From contig NZ_AFUB01000042.1 in assembly GCF_000222705.1 (NCBI RefSeq), positions 1-64,000 of the forward strand: a stretch of 64,000 nucleotides of DNA. Direction: 5' to 3'. This document shows, one piece after another, positions 1-13,304 of this stretch (position 1 is the first letter of the stretch; the number at the start of each line of letters is the position of its first letter). Source of the DNA: Streptococcus mitis bv. 2 str. SK95. GTDB lineage: Bacteria; Bacillota; Bacilli; Lactobacillales; Streptococcaceae. Under the pieces are notes generated by a model. It was not told where the DNA came from. It saw only the letters and a program-made list of their open reading frames with translations, and did no database searches. Made by a program: the position numbers and the translations under genes.

Positions 1-350
1 GTCTCAGAAGATACTCCAATTTAAAAGCAAATGCTATGAGAGAATAAGTAACCAGAATGACTGGGAAAGTAGTGGTAAGTGATAATAATATCAGAAAGAG
101 TAAATTTAATTACAATCAGTATATTAAAAAGATTCGATCTAAAGTTTTGTCTGACTAATGAGGTCGATCTGATTAAACTTTTGATTCCTAATAATTCAAA
201 AAATGTTGAAATAGAAATTTCATTTTCTCCCTTTCAAATCTAAAAAGTTGAGATTTTGATATAGAATCAGCTATAGCATGCTTAAAGAATATTCGATTAA
301 TTTTCTAAAATATCGAAAAGCTCTCTGTAATGTTTCACAATTTAGTCCCC
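1..350. other. Intergenic, no gene seen
   Basis: AT-rich sequence with frequent stops in all frames. I see no convincing gene, hairpin terminator or RNA gene here. It lies downstream of the methyltransferase on the opposite strand. Confidence 0.5.
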
Positions 351-1124
351 TTAATTTTCTTTTCGAGCTATAAACATGCCATATTCTTTAGGAATGACTA
401 ACACACCATTATTAAACTCCCTTTCCAATCTTTTATGAATAATTCCCTCTTCTAGTGAACCTATTTCTGAAATTCCTTTCAAGGATTGAATATATTGAAC
501 TAGATCGTCTATACTTGTTACCTGTAGCTCGTCATCATAAATTAATTTTTCCACAGTGTCAAAATACCTATTTAAATAAGTCTTTCCATTTTGTAAAGTA
601 AAAGTTTTATTTTCTAAATCTTGAACAACCTCATCTTTAAATAAGCTTGCCAAATAATCTACAACTCCATTTTCACCAAATGTAGCACAATAAAAAATGC
701 CCCCGTTTTTTAAAACTCTATTCACTTCAGAGAGAGCTTTAGGAATGTCATTTACATGATGTAGAAGCATATTAGCAATAACAATATCAAACGTTTCTTT
801 CTCAAAAGAAACATTTTGGATATCCATTATTTCATAATTGACATTGTCTCTATTTCCAATCACTGCCCTAGTAGTTTCTACCATGTCACTAGAAAAATCC
901 GTAATTACCAATTGCTTCATCTTGTCTATAGAATCAAGATTACTTTTCCACAGTTCTCCTGTGCCGCATCCCAATTCTAGAACGTTAATTTCATCAGTAA
1001 TTTGGTAGTTAGAAAAAATCCAATTATTAAAGCCCAATTTATTTTTTGAATACTTCTTATGTAGTTTTACTCTAATGTCAAGATTATCTTGTTTTTCATA
1101 TTGTTCAATTACTCTGTTAATCAT
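351..1124 (-). CDS. Class I SAM-dependent methyltransferase
   Basis: A 257-residue soluble protein with a Rossmann-type methyltransferase domain. Motif I (VLELGCGTGELW) lies at about residues 48-59 and is the S-adenosylmethionine-binding glycine loop. The acidic motif II and the segment FDIVIANMLLHHV, followed by a 'VLKNGG' turn, fit the Methyltransf_11/25 group. The substrate cannot be read from the sequence; relatives act on small molecules, quinones or RNA. It stands alone, convergent with nothing close, next to a gene-poor 350 bases, so it may be a strain-variable gene. Start ATG has a weak upstream GAGGT. Confidence 0.85.
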   Translation of the reverse strand: MINRVIEQYEKQDNLDIRVKLHKKYSKNKLGFNNWIFSNYQITDEINVLELGCGTGELWKSNLDSIDKMKQLVITDFSSDMVETTRAVIGNRDNVNYEIMDIQNVSFEKETFDIVIANMLLHHVNDIPKALSEVNRVLKNGGIFYCATFGENGVVDYLASLFKDEVVQDLENKTFTLQNGKTYLNRYFDTVEKLIYDDELQVTSIDDLVQYIQSLKGISEIGSLEEGIIHKRLEREFNNGVLVIPKEYGMFIARKEN

Positions 1125-1350
1125 TTTAAATTACCTCAACTTTATAATTTGACATTATATCACAAAAATAAAGGTAGCGTAAAATAAGTTGTATAAATAC
1201 AAAAAGGAATAAATCCGTTATAGTAGAGTTATAACACATTACTAGAAAGAGATTTATTACTATGACTCAGTTTACCACATATTCTCCAACGTATAAAAGC
1301 TGAGTATAGTTTAGAGGAAGAATTTTAGTATTTGTTGTTAATGCAAAATA

Positions 1351-1386
1351 AAAAGCTTTAGAAATCAATATTTCTAAGGCCTTTTA
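1351..1386 (-). terminator. Rho-independent terminator of guaA
   Basis: An imperfect inverted repeat (AAAAGCTTTAGAAAT / ATTTCTAAGGCCTTTT) directly after the guaA stop. On the minus strand it ends in a run of T. Confidence 0.75.
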
Positions 1387-1398
1387 AACTTATTAACT

Positions 1399-2961
1399 CT
1401 ACTCCCACTCAACTGTTGCAGGTGGTTTACTTGTAATGTCGTAGACGATGCGGTTAACGTGGTCTACTTCGTTTACGATACGTACAGAGATTTTTTGAAG
1501 AACTTCCCAAGGAATCTTAGCGAAGTCAGCTGTCATACCATCGATAGAAGTGATAGCACGGATTGCAATGGTATAGTCATAAGTACGTCCGTCACCCATA
1601 ACACCGACTGAACGAACGCCGGTGTTAACAGTGAAGTATTGCCAGATATCGCGGTCAAGGCCAGCCTTAGCGATTTCTTCACGCAGGATAGCGTCTGATT
1701 CACGAACTGTTTCAAGTTTTTCTTCAGTAATTTCCCCCATGACACGGATAGCAAGACCTGGGCCTGGGAATGGTTGGCGCCATACGATATGGTCTGGCAT
1801 ACCAAGTTCAGTACCGAGGGCACGAACTTCATCCTTGTAAAGTGTATTGAGTGGCTCGATCAGTTCAAACTGCATATCTTCTGGAAGTCCACCAACATTA
1901 TGGTGAGATTTGATCGTTTGAGCAGTATCTGTACCCGACTCAATCACGTCAGTGTAAAGCGTTCCCTGAGCAAGGAATTTTACATCTTTTAGCTTGCTTG
2001 CTTCGTCATCAAAGACATAAACAAACTCGTTACCGATGATTTTACGTTTTTGTTCAGGGTCAGAAACTCCAGCAAGTTTGTCAAGGAAGCGTTTTGCAGC
2101 GTCTGCTTTGACGATATTCAAACCAAACTTACCACCAAGCATGTCCATAACTTGGTCAGCCTCTCCTTTACGGAGAAGACCGTGGTCTACAAAGATACAG
2201 ATTAATTGATCGCCGATCGCTTTTTGAAGAAGAACTCCAACAACAGAAGAGTCAACACCACCTGATAGACCGAGAAGAACACGCTTGTCACCTACAGTTT
2301 CACGGATTTTCTTGATCTGCATCTCGATGAAGTTATCCATTGACCAGTCGCCTTTAGCCTTACAGATGTTGAGGGCAAAGTTGCGAAGGATATCATTCCC
2401 GTATACAGAATGACGAACTTCTGGGTGGAATTGAATACCATAGATGTGCTTTTCTGGGTTTTCAATGGCTGCATAAGGACAGTCAGCAGAAGTTCCAGTA
2501 CGAACAAAATCAGCAGGAATTTCTGTTACAGCATCGCCATGGCTCATCAAAACAATCTGTTCTTCAGGAGTCCCTTCAAAGAGGGCAGAAGTGGTATGAG
2601 TAAGTGGTGATTGGCCAAACTCACGGTTACCAGCATCACCTGCAGGAACAACTTTTCCTCCAAGTTTATGAGTTAAAAGTTGCATACCATAGCAGATTCC
2701 TAAAATTGGAATACCAAGTTCAAAAATTCCTGGGTCAATATCAAATGAACCATCTTCGTATACAGAGTTTGGTCCACCAGAGAGGATGATCCCTACAGGG
2801 TTAATCGCACGAACCTCTGCAGCTGAAATTTTATGGCTTTTTAGCTCTGAAAAAACACCAATTTCACGAATACGGCGTGAAATCAGCTGGTTGTATTGGC
2901 TACCATAGTCCAGTACGATGATTTTTTCGACATCTTTCAAATCAGTTGAAATGTTGCTCAT
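1399..2961 (-). CDS. guaA: GMP synthase (glutamine-hydrolysing)
   Basis: Cytosolic enzyme converting XMP, ATP and glutamine to GMP, the last step of guanine nucleotide synthesis. The 520-residue length is normal. The N-terminal class I glutamine amidotransferase domain has the nucleophile in LGICYGMQ (Cys90) and the His-Glu pair in FHPE. The ATP-pyrophosphatase domain has the P-loop [10 protein letters not shown] near residue 230, and the C-terminal dimerisation domain ends KPPATVEWE, as is typical. It is divergent from the GntR-family gene at 3102, with both promoters in the 130-base gap. It has its own terminator, so it is probably a single-gene unit. Confidence 0.98.
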   Translation of the reverse strand: MSNISTDLKDVEKIIVLDYGSQYNQLISRRIREIGVFSELKSHKISAAEVRAINPVGIILSGGPNSVYEDGSFDIDPGIFELGIPILGICYGMQLLTHKLGGKVVPAGDAGNREFGQSPLTHTTSALFEGTPEEQIVLMSHGDAVTEIPADFVRTGTSADCPYAAIENPEKHIYGIQFHPEVRHSVYGNDILRNFALNICKAKGDWSMDNFIEMQIKKIRETVGDKRVLLGLSGGVDSSVVGVLLQKAIGDQLICIFVDHGLLRKGEADQVMDMLGGKFGLNIVKADAAKRFLDKLAGVSDPEQKRKIIGNEFVYVFDDEASKLKDVKFLAQGTLYTDVIESGTDTAQTIKSHHNVGGLPEDMQFELIEPLNTLYKDEVRALGTELGMPDHIVWRQPFPGPGLAIRVMGEITEEKLETVRESDAILREEIAKAGLDRDIWQYFTVNTGVRSVGVMGDGRTYDYTIAIRAITSIDGMTADFAKIPWEVLQKISVRIVNEVDHVNRIVYDITSKPPATVEWE

Positions 2962-3042
2962 CTTTTTCCTTTCTCAAAAGAAATATCTTTTTCAATATTT
3001 TATCACAAATGAGGGCGAATTACCAACTAAACAAGGCAAAGT

Positions 3043-3072
3043 TTGACTTTTTCTAATTAAATACGGTACAAT
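3043..3072 (+). promoter_or_regulatory. Promoter of GntR-family gene
   Basis: TTGACT and TACAAT separated by 18 bases, 30 bases before the GntR-family start codon. Confidence 0.55.
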
Positions 3073-3101
3073 AGAGAAAATATAGAAAAGAAGTGAAAAG
3101 C

Positions 3102-3800
3102 ATGTTACCAGCTTATATGAAAATCCATGATCAGATAAAAAAGGATATAGATGAGCATCATTGGAAAATCGGTGAGAGGCTTCCGAGTGAACGAGATTTA
3201 GCGGAACAGTTTCAAGTTAGTCGGATGACCTTGCGACAAGCCATCTCTCTCTTGGTTGAGGAAGGAGTTTTGGAGCGTCGTGTAGGAAGTGGGACTTTTG
3301 TCTCCAGCACTCGTGTCCAAGAAAAAATGAGAGGGACAACCAGTTTTACGGAGATTGTCAAATCTCAGGGGAAAGTACCTTCTAGCCAGCTCATTTCTTA
3401 CAGAAGAACCATTCCCAACGAGCAGGAAGTGGCAAAGCTAGGCATTTCACCAACTGAAAATATCATCCGTATGGAACGGGTGCGTTATGCTGACCAAGTA
3501 CCGCTAGTCTATGAAGTCGCATCCATTCCTGAGAAATTTATTAAGGACTTCAAAAAAGAAGAGGTAACTAGTCACTTCTTTCAAACCTTGCAGCAGCATG
3601 GCTACCGGATTGGCAAATCCCAACAGACCATTTATGCGAGATTGGCTAAGGAAAAAATTGCTCACTATCTAGAAGTCGAAAAGGGGCATGCCATTTTAGC
3701 CTTGACTCAGGTCTCTTATCTTGAAGATGGGACGGCTTTCGAGTATGTAAAGAGTCAATACGTTGGCGAGCGCTTTGAATTTTATCTTGAAAATAACTAG
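3102..3800 (+). CDS. GntR-family (HutC/UTRA) transcriptional regulator
   Basis: About 232 residues. The N-terminal winged helix-turn-helix (LPSERDLAEQFQVSRMTLRQ) is classic GntR. The C-terminal UTRA ligand domain (from about residue 85) places it in the HutC subfamily, whose ligands are often sugar phosphates or amino-sugar derivatives; the ligand here is unknown. An upstream in-frame GTG at 3093 is possible, but the ATG at 3102 gives the usual N-terminus MLPAYMKIHDQI. It diverges from guaA, and no target operator is evident. A terminator follows at once. Confidence 0.85.
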   Translation: MLPAYMKIHDQIKKDIDEHHWKIGERLPSERDLAEQFQVSRMTLRQAISLLVEEGVLERRVGSGTFVSSTRVQEKMRGTTSFTEIVKSQGKVPSSQLISYRRTIPNEQEVAKLGISPTENIIRMERVRYADQVPLVYEVASIPEKFIKDFKKEEVTSHFFQTLQQHGYRIGKSQQTIYARLAKEKIAHYLEVEKGHAILALTQVSYLEDGTAFEYVKSQYVGERFEFYLENN

Positions 3801-3825
3801 TCTAGAAAGGCTAGTTTTTTCTTTT
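3792..3825 (+). terminator. Terminator after GntR-family gene
   Basis: AACTAG...CTAGTT stem overlapping the stop codon, followed by TTTTTTCTTTT. Confidence 0.7.
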
Positions 3826-3937
3826 CTCAAAAGATTAGAATTGTCAAAACAATCTGTCTAGGCTTGATTTTATCGCTTATTTACTATAAAATGAGAAGGA
3901 AAAACGTCAAACTTTTATATTGCAAATAGGAGAAAAA

Positions 3938-5224
3938 ATGACAAAAACATTAAAACGTCCTGAGGTTTTATCACCTGCAGGGACTTTAGAGAAGCTGAAA
4001 GTAGCTGTTCAATATGGTGCGGACGCAGTCTTCATCGGTGGACAGGCCTATGGTCTTCGTAGCCGTGCAGGAAACTTCACCTTTGAACAGATGGAAGAAG
4101 GCGTCCAGTTTGCTGCTAAGTATGGTGCCAAGGTCTATGTAGCTGCCAACATGGTTATGCACGAAGGAAACGAAGCTGGTGCTGGAGAATGGTTCCGTAA
4201 GTTACGTGATATCGGGATTGCCGCAGTTATCGTGTCAGATCCGGCCTTGATCATGATTGCAGCAACAGAAGCACCAGGTCTTGAAATCCACCTCTCTACT
4301 CAAGCTAGTGCGACCAACTATGAAACTCTAGAGTTCTGGAAAGAACTTGGGTTGACCCGTGTGGTTTTGGCCCGTGAAGTTTCAATGGAAGAATTGGCAG
4401 AGATTCGCAAACGTACAGATGTAGAAATTGAAGCCTTTGTCCATGGAGCCATGTGTATTTCCTACTCAGGTCGCTGTACTCTATCAAACCACATGAGTAT
4501 GCGTGATGCCAACCGTGGTGGTTGTTCACAGTCTTGCCGTTGGAAATACGATCTTTACGACATGCCATTTGGTCAAGAACGTAAGAGTCTTAAAGGTGAA
4601 ATTCCAGAAGAATTTTCAATGTCTGCTGTTGATATGTCTATGATTGACCATATTCCAGATATGATCGAAAACGGTGTAGACAGTCTCAAGATTGAAGGTC
4701 GTATGAAGTCCATTCACTATGTTTCAACAGTAACAAACTGTTACAAGGCAGCTGTGGATGCATATCTTGAAAGTCCTGAGAAGTTTGAAGCTATCAAGCA
4801 AGACTTGGTAGACGAGATGTGGAAGGTTGCTCAACGTGAATTGGCAACAGGTTTCTACTACGGTACGCCGTCTGAAAATGAACAGTTATTTGGCGCACGT
4901 CGTAAAATTCCTGAATACAAGTTTGTCGCTGAAGTGGTAGCGTATGATGATGCGACTCAAACGGCAACCATTCGTCAACGGAATGTCATCAACGAAGGCG
5001 ATCAAGTGGAGTTTTATGGACCAGGTTTCCGTCATTTTGAGACTTATATTGAAGATCTTCATGATGCCAAGGGCAATAAAATCGACCGCGCTCCAAATCC
5101 AATGGAACTCTTGACAATCAAGGTTCCACAACCTGTTCAGGCAGGTGACATGGTCCGCGCTCTCAAGGAAGGTCTCATTAACCTCTATAAGGAAGACGGG
5201 ACAAGTGTTACAGTTCGTGCCTAG
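3938..5224 (+). CDS. U32-family protein, TrhP/YrrO-like tRNA hydroxylation
   Basis: A 428-residue member of the peptidase U32 family. The N-terminal TIM-barrel-like part begins RPEVLSPAGTLEKLKVAVQYGADAV in two segments, and the family signature lies in EAFVHGAMCISYSGRC with SCRWKY and further cysteines (residues about 165-200), which fit an iron-sulfur site. Bacterial relatives (TrhP in E. coli, YrrN/YrrO in Bacillus) act in prephenate-dependent 5-hydroxyuridine formation at the tRNA wobble position; protease activity is doubtful. The ATG at 3938 has the ribosome site TAGGAG; a TTG 18 bases upstream is less likely. It is followed 14 bases later by the zinc-finger gene, probably as one transcript. 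Confidence 0.88.
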   Translation: MTKTLKRPEVLSPAGTLEKLKVAVQYGADAVFIGGQAYGLRSRAGNFTFEQMEEGVQFAAKYGAKVYVAANMVMHEGNEAGAGEWFRKLRDIGIAAVIVSDPALIMIAATEAPGLEIHLSTQASATNYETLEFWKELGLTRVVLAREVSMEELAEIRKRTDVEIEAFVHGAMCISYSGRCTLSNHMSMRDANRGGCSQSCRWKYDLYDMPFGQERKSLKGEIPEEFSMSAVDMSMIDHIPDMIENGVDSLKIEGRMKSIHYVSTVTNCYKAAVDAYLESPEKFEAIKQDLVDEMWKVAQRELATGFYYGTPSENEQLFGARRKIPEYKFVAEVVAYDDATQTATIRQRNVINEGDQVEFYGPGFRHFETYIEDLHDAKGNKIDRAPNPMELLTIKVPQPVQAGDMVRALKEGLINLYKEDGTSVTVRA

Positions 5225-5238
5225 ATAAGGAAAAGTGA

Positions 5239-5550
5239 ATGATTCAAGCACAAGGTTTGTTAGTTGATGATGAAAGTAGATGTATTCATTATCATGGCGA
5301 AAAGGACATCGTTTCCCTCCAGTGTTATGAATGCAGGAAATACTACGCTTGCTATCAGTGCCACAATGCTATGGAAACGCATTTGTTTTCTCCTTATCCC
5401 TTGACGCTTTCTGAGGATCGCCCGATTTTATGTGGGGCTTGTAAGAGGACAATGACTTTTCAAAAATATCAAAAACAGGTAGCTTGTCCTTATTGTAGCG
5501 CTCCATTTAATCCAGGTTGTAAACAACATCATTCATTTTATTTTAAATAG
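5239..5550 (+). CDS. CHY-type zinc-finger protein
   Basis: A 103-residue protein rich in paired Cys and His: CIHYHGEKD, QCYECRKYYACYQCHNAMETH, CGACKRT and CPYCSAPFNPGCKQHH. The spacing fits the CHY zinc finger also found in yeast Hot13 and in many small bacterial proteins. It probably binds two or three zinc ions; its role in streptococci is not established. It starts 14 bases after the U32 gene and is followed by a terminator. Confidence 0.85.
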   Translation: MIQAQGLLVDDESRCIHYHGEKDIVSLQCYECRKYYACYQCHNAMETHLFSPYPLTLSEDRPILCGACKRTMTFQKYQKQVACPYCSAPFNPGCKQHHSFYFK

Positions 5551-5558
5551 ACAAAAAT

Positions 5559-5590
5559 AGATCCAAGTTTTTAAGCTTGGGTCTTTTATT
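5559..5590 (+). terminator. Terminator after zinc-finger gene
   Basis: Nine-base stem AGATCCAAG / CTTGGGTCT (one G-T pair) followed by TTTTATTTT. Confidence 0.8.
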
Positions 5591-5719
5591 TTGCTTCAGA
5601 AACCTTAGTAAAAATACGGAGTTTCTTATGGAAACCGGTTAAAAATTTCTATACAATCGTACTAAAAGTAGTAAAATTAGAAATAAATTATCTGAAACGC
5701 TTTCAATGTTAGTAAAAAG

Positions 5720-5748
5720 TTGACAAAAACAAATTTTAGGACTAAACT
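5720..5748 (+). promoter_or_regulatory. Promoter of the atp operon
   Basis: TTGACA, 17-base spacer, TAAACT, 37 bases upstream of atpE. The 195 bases upstream of atpE hold no gene. ATPase operons of streptococci are acid-induced, but no specific operator could be recognised here. Confidence 0.6.
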
Positions 5749-5784
5749 AAGTAAGTAAATTTAAATAAAAAAGGAGAATTTATA

Positions 5785-5985
5785 ATGAATTTAACATTTT
5801 TTGGTCTTTGTCTTGCCTGTATGGGTGTATCCCTTGCAGAAGGATTTTTGATGAACGGTTTGTTCAAATCAGCAGCTCGCCAACCAGACATCATTCCACA
5901 ATTGCGTAGCTTGATGATCATGGGGATTGCCTTTATTGAAGGAACTTTCTTTGTAACTCTTGTCTTTTCATTTATCATCAAATAA
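5785..5985 (+). CDS. atpE: F0F1 ATP synthase subunit c
   Basis: A 66-residue hairpin of two membrane helices forming the rotating proteolipid ring. The polar loop holds the conserved RQP (residues 32-34), and the proton-carrying carboxylate is Glu52 in [10 protein letters not shown]. The usual glycine motif of helix 1 is largely replaced (CMGVSLAEG), as in other streptococci. It is the first gene of the operon, before atpB, which is a streptococcal trait. In pneumococci this protein is the target of optochin. AAAAAAGGAG precedes the ATG. Confidence 0.97.
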   Translation: MNLTFFGLCLACMGVSLAEGFLMNGLFKSAARQPDIIPQLRSLMIMGIAFIEGTFFVTLVFSFIIK

Positions 5986-6019
5986 AGAGAAGTATAAATT
6001 GGAAAAGGGAGGATTCTAG

Positions 6020-6733
6020 ATGGAAGAAAGTATCAATCCAACCATCAATATTGGTCCTGTTACCTTTGATTTAACCTTGACAGCCTTGACCTTGCTGTCA
6101 GTAGTCGTTATTTTTGGCTTTATCTATTGGGCAAGTCGTAATATGACTGTAAAACCCCAAGGAAAGCAAAATGTACTAGAGTATCTCTATGACTTCGTAG
6201 TCGGATTTACAGAACCTAATGTAGGCTCACGGTACATGAAAGATTACTCACTCTTTTACTTGTGTTTATTTCTTTTTATGGTAATCGCAAACAATCTTGG
6301 TTTGATGGCAAAACTTCAAACTACAGATGGGACAAACCTTTGGACATCGCCAACAGCCAATCTTCAATTTGACTTGGCCATGTCATTTGGAATTATCCTG
6401 ATGACCCATATAGAAGGAATTCGTCGCCGTGGTGTTAAAAAGTATCTGAAAGGCTTTGTTACCCCAGGTTTTATGACACCGATGAATCTCCTTGAAGAAG
6501 TCACGAATTTCCTATCACTTGCTTTGCGGGTGTTCGGGAATATCTTTGCCGGAGAAGTGATGGCAAGCTTGCTTATTACTCTTTCTCATCAGGCTCTTTA
6601 TTGGTATCCAGTCGCATTTGTTACCAATCTTGTCTGGACGGCATTCTCTGTGTTTATTTCCTGTGTTCAGGCCTATGTATTCACAGTCTTGTCTTCAATG
6701 TATCTAGGAAATAAAATTAATGATGAAGAGTAG
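6020..6733 (+). CDS. atpB: F0F1 ATP synthase subunit a
   Basis: A 237-residue membrane protein with five to six helices forming the proton half-channels against the c-ring. The essential arginine lies in [16 protein letters not shown] (about residue 175). It is second in the operon after atpE, with AAAAGGGAGG as ribosome site. Confidence 0.97.
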   Translation: MEESINPTINIGPVTFDLTLTALTLLSVVVIFGFIYWASRNMTVKPQGKQNVLEYLYDFVVGFTEPNVGSRYMKDYSLFYLCLFLFMVIANNLGLMAKLQTTDGTNLWTSPTANLQFDLAMSFGIILMTHIEGIRRRGVKKYLKGFVTPGFMTPMNLLEEVTNFLSLALRVFGNIFAGEVMASLLITLSHQALYWYPVAFVTNLVWTAFSVFISCVQAYVFTVLSSMYLGNKINDEE

Positions 6734-6746
6734 AAAGGAGTAAATG

Positions 6747-7240
6747 ATGCACGTAACAGTAGGTGAATTGATTGGTAACTTTATTTTAATCGCTGGCTCT
6801 TTTATCCTTTTGGTCGTCTTAGTTAAAAAATACGCATGGTCAAACTTGACGAGTATCTTTGAAGAACGAGCTGAAAAGATTGCTGCTGATATTGATGGCG
6901 CTGAACAAGCTCGTCAAAAAGCAGAGACTCTTGCTCAAAAGCGCGAAGATGAATTAGCAGGTAGTCGTAGTGAAGCTAAAACTATCATTGAAAATGCTAA
7001 AGAGACAGCTGAAAAGAGTAAATCAGATATTTTGGCTGAAGCTAAGCTAGAAGCTGGTCGCTTGAAAGAAAAAGCGAACCAAGAAATTGCGCAAAACAAA
7101 GCTGAGGCTTTACAAAGTGTTAAGGGCGAGGTGGCAGATTTGACAGTTAGCCTAGCTGGGAAAATCATCTCACAAAACCTCGACAGTCATGCCCATAAGG
7201 AACTCATTGATCAGTATATCGATCAGCTAGGAGAAGCCTA

Positions 7241-7241
<1 letters not shown>
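6747..7241 (+). CDS. atpF: F0F1 ATP synthase subunit b
   Basis: A 164-residue peripheral stalk protein: one N-terminal membrane helix (residues about 8-27), then a long charged coiled coil rich in A, E, K and R. Two ATGs lie in tandem at 6744 and 6747; the second gives better spacing from AAAGGAG and the usual length. Its stop overlaps the atpH start by one base (TAATG), which implies translational coupling. Confidence 0.96.
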
Positions 7242-9297
<2,056 letters not shown>

Positions 9298-9312
9298 GAA
9301 TAGAGGTGTCAG

Positions 9313-10191
9313 ATGGCAGTATCTCTAAATGATATTAAAACAAAAATCGCCTCAACAAAAAATACTAGTCAAATCACTAATGCCATGCAAATGGTATCGG
9401 CTGCCAAGTTAGGTCGCTCTGAAGAAGCAGCACGCAATTTTCAAGTTTATGCTCAGAAGGTTCGTAAGCTTTTGACGGATATTCTGCATGGTAACGGATC
9501 TGGTGGTTCTAACAATCCAATGCTCATCAGTCGTCCAGTTAAGAAAACAGGCTATATCGTTATTACTTCAGACCGTGGCTTGGTTGGAGGTTATAATGCT
9601 TCCATCCTTAAAGCCGTTATGGAGTTGAAAGAAGAATATCATCCAAATGGAGATGACTTTGAAGTTATCTGTATTGGTGGTATGGGAGCTGACTTTTTCA
9701 AGGCTCGTGGCATTCAGCCAATCTATGAATTGCGTGGCTTGGCTGACCAACCAAGTTTTGATGAAGTTCATAAAATTATTTCAAAAACGATTGAAATGTA
9801 CCAAAATGAACTTTTTGATGAATTGTACGTCTGCTACAACCATCATGTCAATACTCTCACAAGTCAAATGCGTGTGGAACAAATGCTTCCGATTGTTGAC
9901 TTGGATCCAAATGAAGCAGATGAAGAGTATAGCTTGACATTTGAGTTGGAAACAAGCCGAGAAGAAATTTTGGAGCAATTGTTGCCACAGTATGCTGAAA
10001 GTATGATTTACGGGGCTATTATCGATGCCAAGACAGCTGAAAATGCCGCTGGTATGACAGCTATGCAAACAGCGACTGATAATGCTAAGAAGGTCATCAA
10101 TGATTTGACAATCCAGTATAACCGTGCCAGACAGGCGGCGATTACACAAGAAATTACAGAAATCGTAGCGGGGGCTAGTGCCTTAGAATAA
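9313..10191 (+). CDS. atpG: F0F1 ATP synthase subunit gamma
   Basis: 292 residues forming the central rotor shaft. The N-terminal helix ([19 protein letters not shown]) and the C-terminal helix ([22 protein letters not shown]) that pair as the coiled coil are both present. An 85-base gap follows before atpD, longer than the other intercistronic gaps in the operon. Confidence 0.97.
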   Translation: MAVSLNDIKTKIASTKNTSQITNAMQMVSAAKLGRSEEAARNFQVYAQKVRKLLTDILHGNGSGGSNNPMLISRPVKKTGYIVITSDRGLVGGYNASILKAVMELKEEYHPNGDDFEVICIGGMGADFFKARGIQPIYELRGLADQPSFDEVHKIISKTIEMYQNELFDELYVCYNHHVNTLTSQMRVEQMLPIVDLDPNEADEEYSLTFELETSREEILEQLLPQYAESMIYGAIIDAKTAENAAGMTAMQTATDNAKKVINDLTIQYNRARQAAITQEITEIVAGASALE

Positions 10192-10267
10192 GGCCTTACC
10201 CTGTACGTATCAAAATGAACTTAGGCCCTAGGTAAACTAGGAACCGACAGTATCTTATATAGAATAG

Positions 10268-11683
<1,416 letters not shown>

Positions 11684-11693
11684 GAGGTGATCT

Positions 11694-12113
11694 ATGGCTC
11701 AGTTAACTGTCCAGATCGTGACACCAGATGGCCTCGTCTATGATCACCATGCCAGCTTTGTATCGGTACGAACTCTGGATGGTGAGATGGGGATCTTGCC
11801 ACGACATGAAAATATGATTGCGGTTTTAGCGGTTGATGAAGTAAAGGTAAAACGAATCGATGATGATACTCATGTGAACTGGATTGCAGTGAATGGAGGG
11901 ATTATCGAGATTGCCAATGACATCATTACTATTGTAGCCGACTCAGCAGAGCGTGCTCGTGATATTGATATCAGCCGTGCTGAACGTGCTAAACTTCGCG
12001 CCGAACGTGAAATTGAAGAAGCTCAAGACAAGCACTTAATTGACCAAGAACGACGCGCTAAGATTGCTCTTCAACGTGCCATTAACCGTATTAATGTCGG
12101 AAATAAACTATAA
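11694..12113 (+). CDS. atpC: F0F1 ATP synthase subunit epsilon
   Basis: 139 residues: an N-terminal beta-sandwich ([21 protein letters not shown] in part) and a C-terminal helical hairpin rich in A, E and R. It regulates ATP hydrolysis at the base of the rotor. It is the last gene of the operon, and a strong terminator follows. Confidence 0.96.
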   Translation: MAQLTVQIVTPDGLVYDHHASFVSVRTLDGEMGILPRHENMIAVLAVDEVKVKRIDDDTHVNWIAVNGGIIEIANDIITIVADSAERARDIDISRAERAKLRAEREIEEAQDKHLIDQERRAKIALQRAINRINVGNKL

Positions 12114-12114
12114 T

Positions 12115-12147
12115 CAAAAAATGAACTTGAAACTCAAGTTCATTTTT
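12115..12147. terminator. Bidirectional terminator atpC / lactonase
   Basis: Near-perfect stem AAAAAATGAACTTGA / TCAAGTTCATTTTTT with a three-base loop between two convergent genes, flanked by A and T runs so that it can serve both. Confidence 0.9.
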
Positions 12148-13161
12148 TTAATGTGGGAAGTTGATGCAAACTGCTTCAGGAACATGGAAGTCGTTAGAAA
12201 GCTCCGCAAGACGCCCACTTTCAGGATTACGCTTAAAGACGGTTGCGTTATCAGAATCTTGGTGAACAGCAATGAGAAACTCTTGATCAGGAGTTAGGTC
12301 GAAATCACGTGGATTTTGTCCATGTGTTGGTACTATCTCTAATAATTCCAGACTGCCATCAGCGAGGATTGTATAGACGGCAATGGAATCATGACCTCGA
12401 TTGGATGCATAAAGGTATTTCCCATCTTTTGCAAGACGAATGGCTGCAGTAGCATTGAATCCCTCATAGCCATCTGGTAAGGTTGAAATAACTTGCATGC
12501 GTTCAAATTCACCAACCCCATCGTAAATCAAGACTTCAATGGTACTATTTAGTTCGCAAATGAGGTAGGCAATCTTATAATGATGATGGAAAACGATGTG
12601 GCGAGCACCTGCTCCAGACTGGCTGTGATAAGTGTGGAGTTTACTTAGTTTGCCTTCTAGAGTAACATCGTAGGTCGTTACCTCATCCGTACCAAGGTCA
12701 CATGTGACGAGATACTGATCAGGTGTTAGATCCGTAAAATGTACATGTGGAGAAGTTTGGTTTTCATGAGGGCCTTGTCCACTATGCTGATCCAGGTCCG
12801 TTTGGATGAGACTACCATCTGCTTGGCGCTGATAAACCAGAACTTGGCCTTTATGGTAGTTGGCTCCGTAAACGAGATTGCGCTTTTCATCCACTGCCAC
12901 ATAACAATGGGGAGCGCCTTCTTCAACCACATGATTTAACAAAGTACCATCTGTCTTGTAAGCAGCGATTCCACCCAAGCCATCCTGGCTTCCTACGGTG
13001 TATAAGTGTTGCTGTTGGTCAAAGGCAAGGTAGGTCGGACTTGGTTCAGCAGCAAAGAGTTCAAGATTTGCAAGCTGGCCTGTTTCTGTATTAAAATCAG
13101 CTTTGTAAATCCCTTTAGATGAGCGACGAGTATAAGTTCCAAAATAAACAGTTTCTTTCAT
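12148..13161 (-). CDS. pgl: Lactonase family beta-propeller (6-phosphogluconolactonase type)
   Basis: About 337 residues in the YkgB/Pgl seven-bladed propeller family, whose E. coli-type member hydrolyses 6-phosphogluconolactone in the pentose phosphate pathway. Recognisable pieces are ETVYFGTYTRRSSKGIY at the start, repeated blades with 'YLVTCDLGTD', and GQNPRDFDLTPDQEFL near the end. A longer reading from 13191 exists, but AAGAGG sits seven bases before the ATG at 13161. zwf, which makes the substrate, is elsewhere in the window (47.7 kb). No signal peptide, so cytosolic. Confidence 0.82.
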   Translation of the reverse strand: MKETVYFGTYTRRSSKGIYKADFNTETGQLANLELFAAEPSPTYLAFDQQQHLYTVGSQDGLGGIAAYKTDGTLLNHVVEEGAPHCYVAVDEKRNLVYGANYHKGQVLVYQRQADGSLIQTDLDQHSGQGPHENQTSPHVHFTDLTPDQYLVTCDLGTDEVTTYDVTLEGKLSKLHTYHSQSGAGARHIVFHHHYKIAYLICELNSTIEVLIYDGVGEFERMQVISTLPDGYEGFNATAAIRLAKDGKYLYASNRGHDSIAVYTILADGSLELLEIVPTHGQNPRDFDLTPDQEFLIAVHQDSDNATVFKRNPESGRLAELSNDFHVPEAVCINFPH

Positions 13162-13304
13162 GTCCATACCTCTTAATAATGATAAGTTCATTATACCACA
13201 AAATGACAGTCAGGAAGTGTTCGTTTAATCTATGTAAGCACTTTAATAAGAGTTATTTTAGATTAAAAATGGTATAATGAAATAATGACAGAAAGGATGT
13301 ATTT

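Noticed and set aside
1200-1340. Possible insertion-sequence remnant beginning MTQFTT
   Set aside because: Only a dozen codons before a stop and no inverted repeats or second marker; the resemblance to transposase N-termini is too short.
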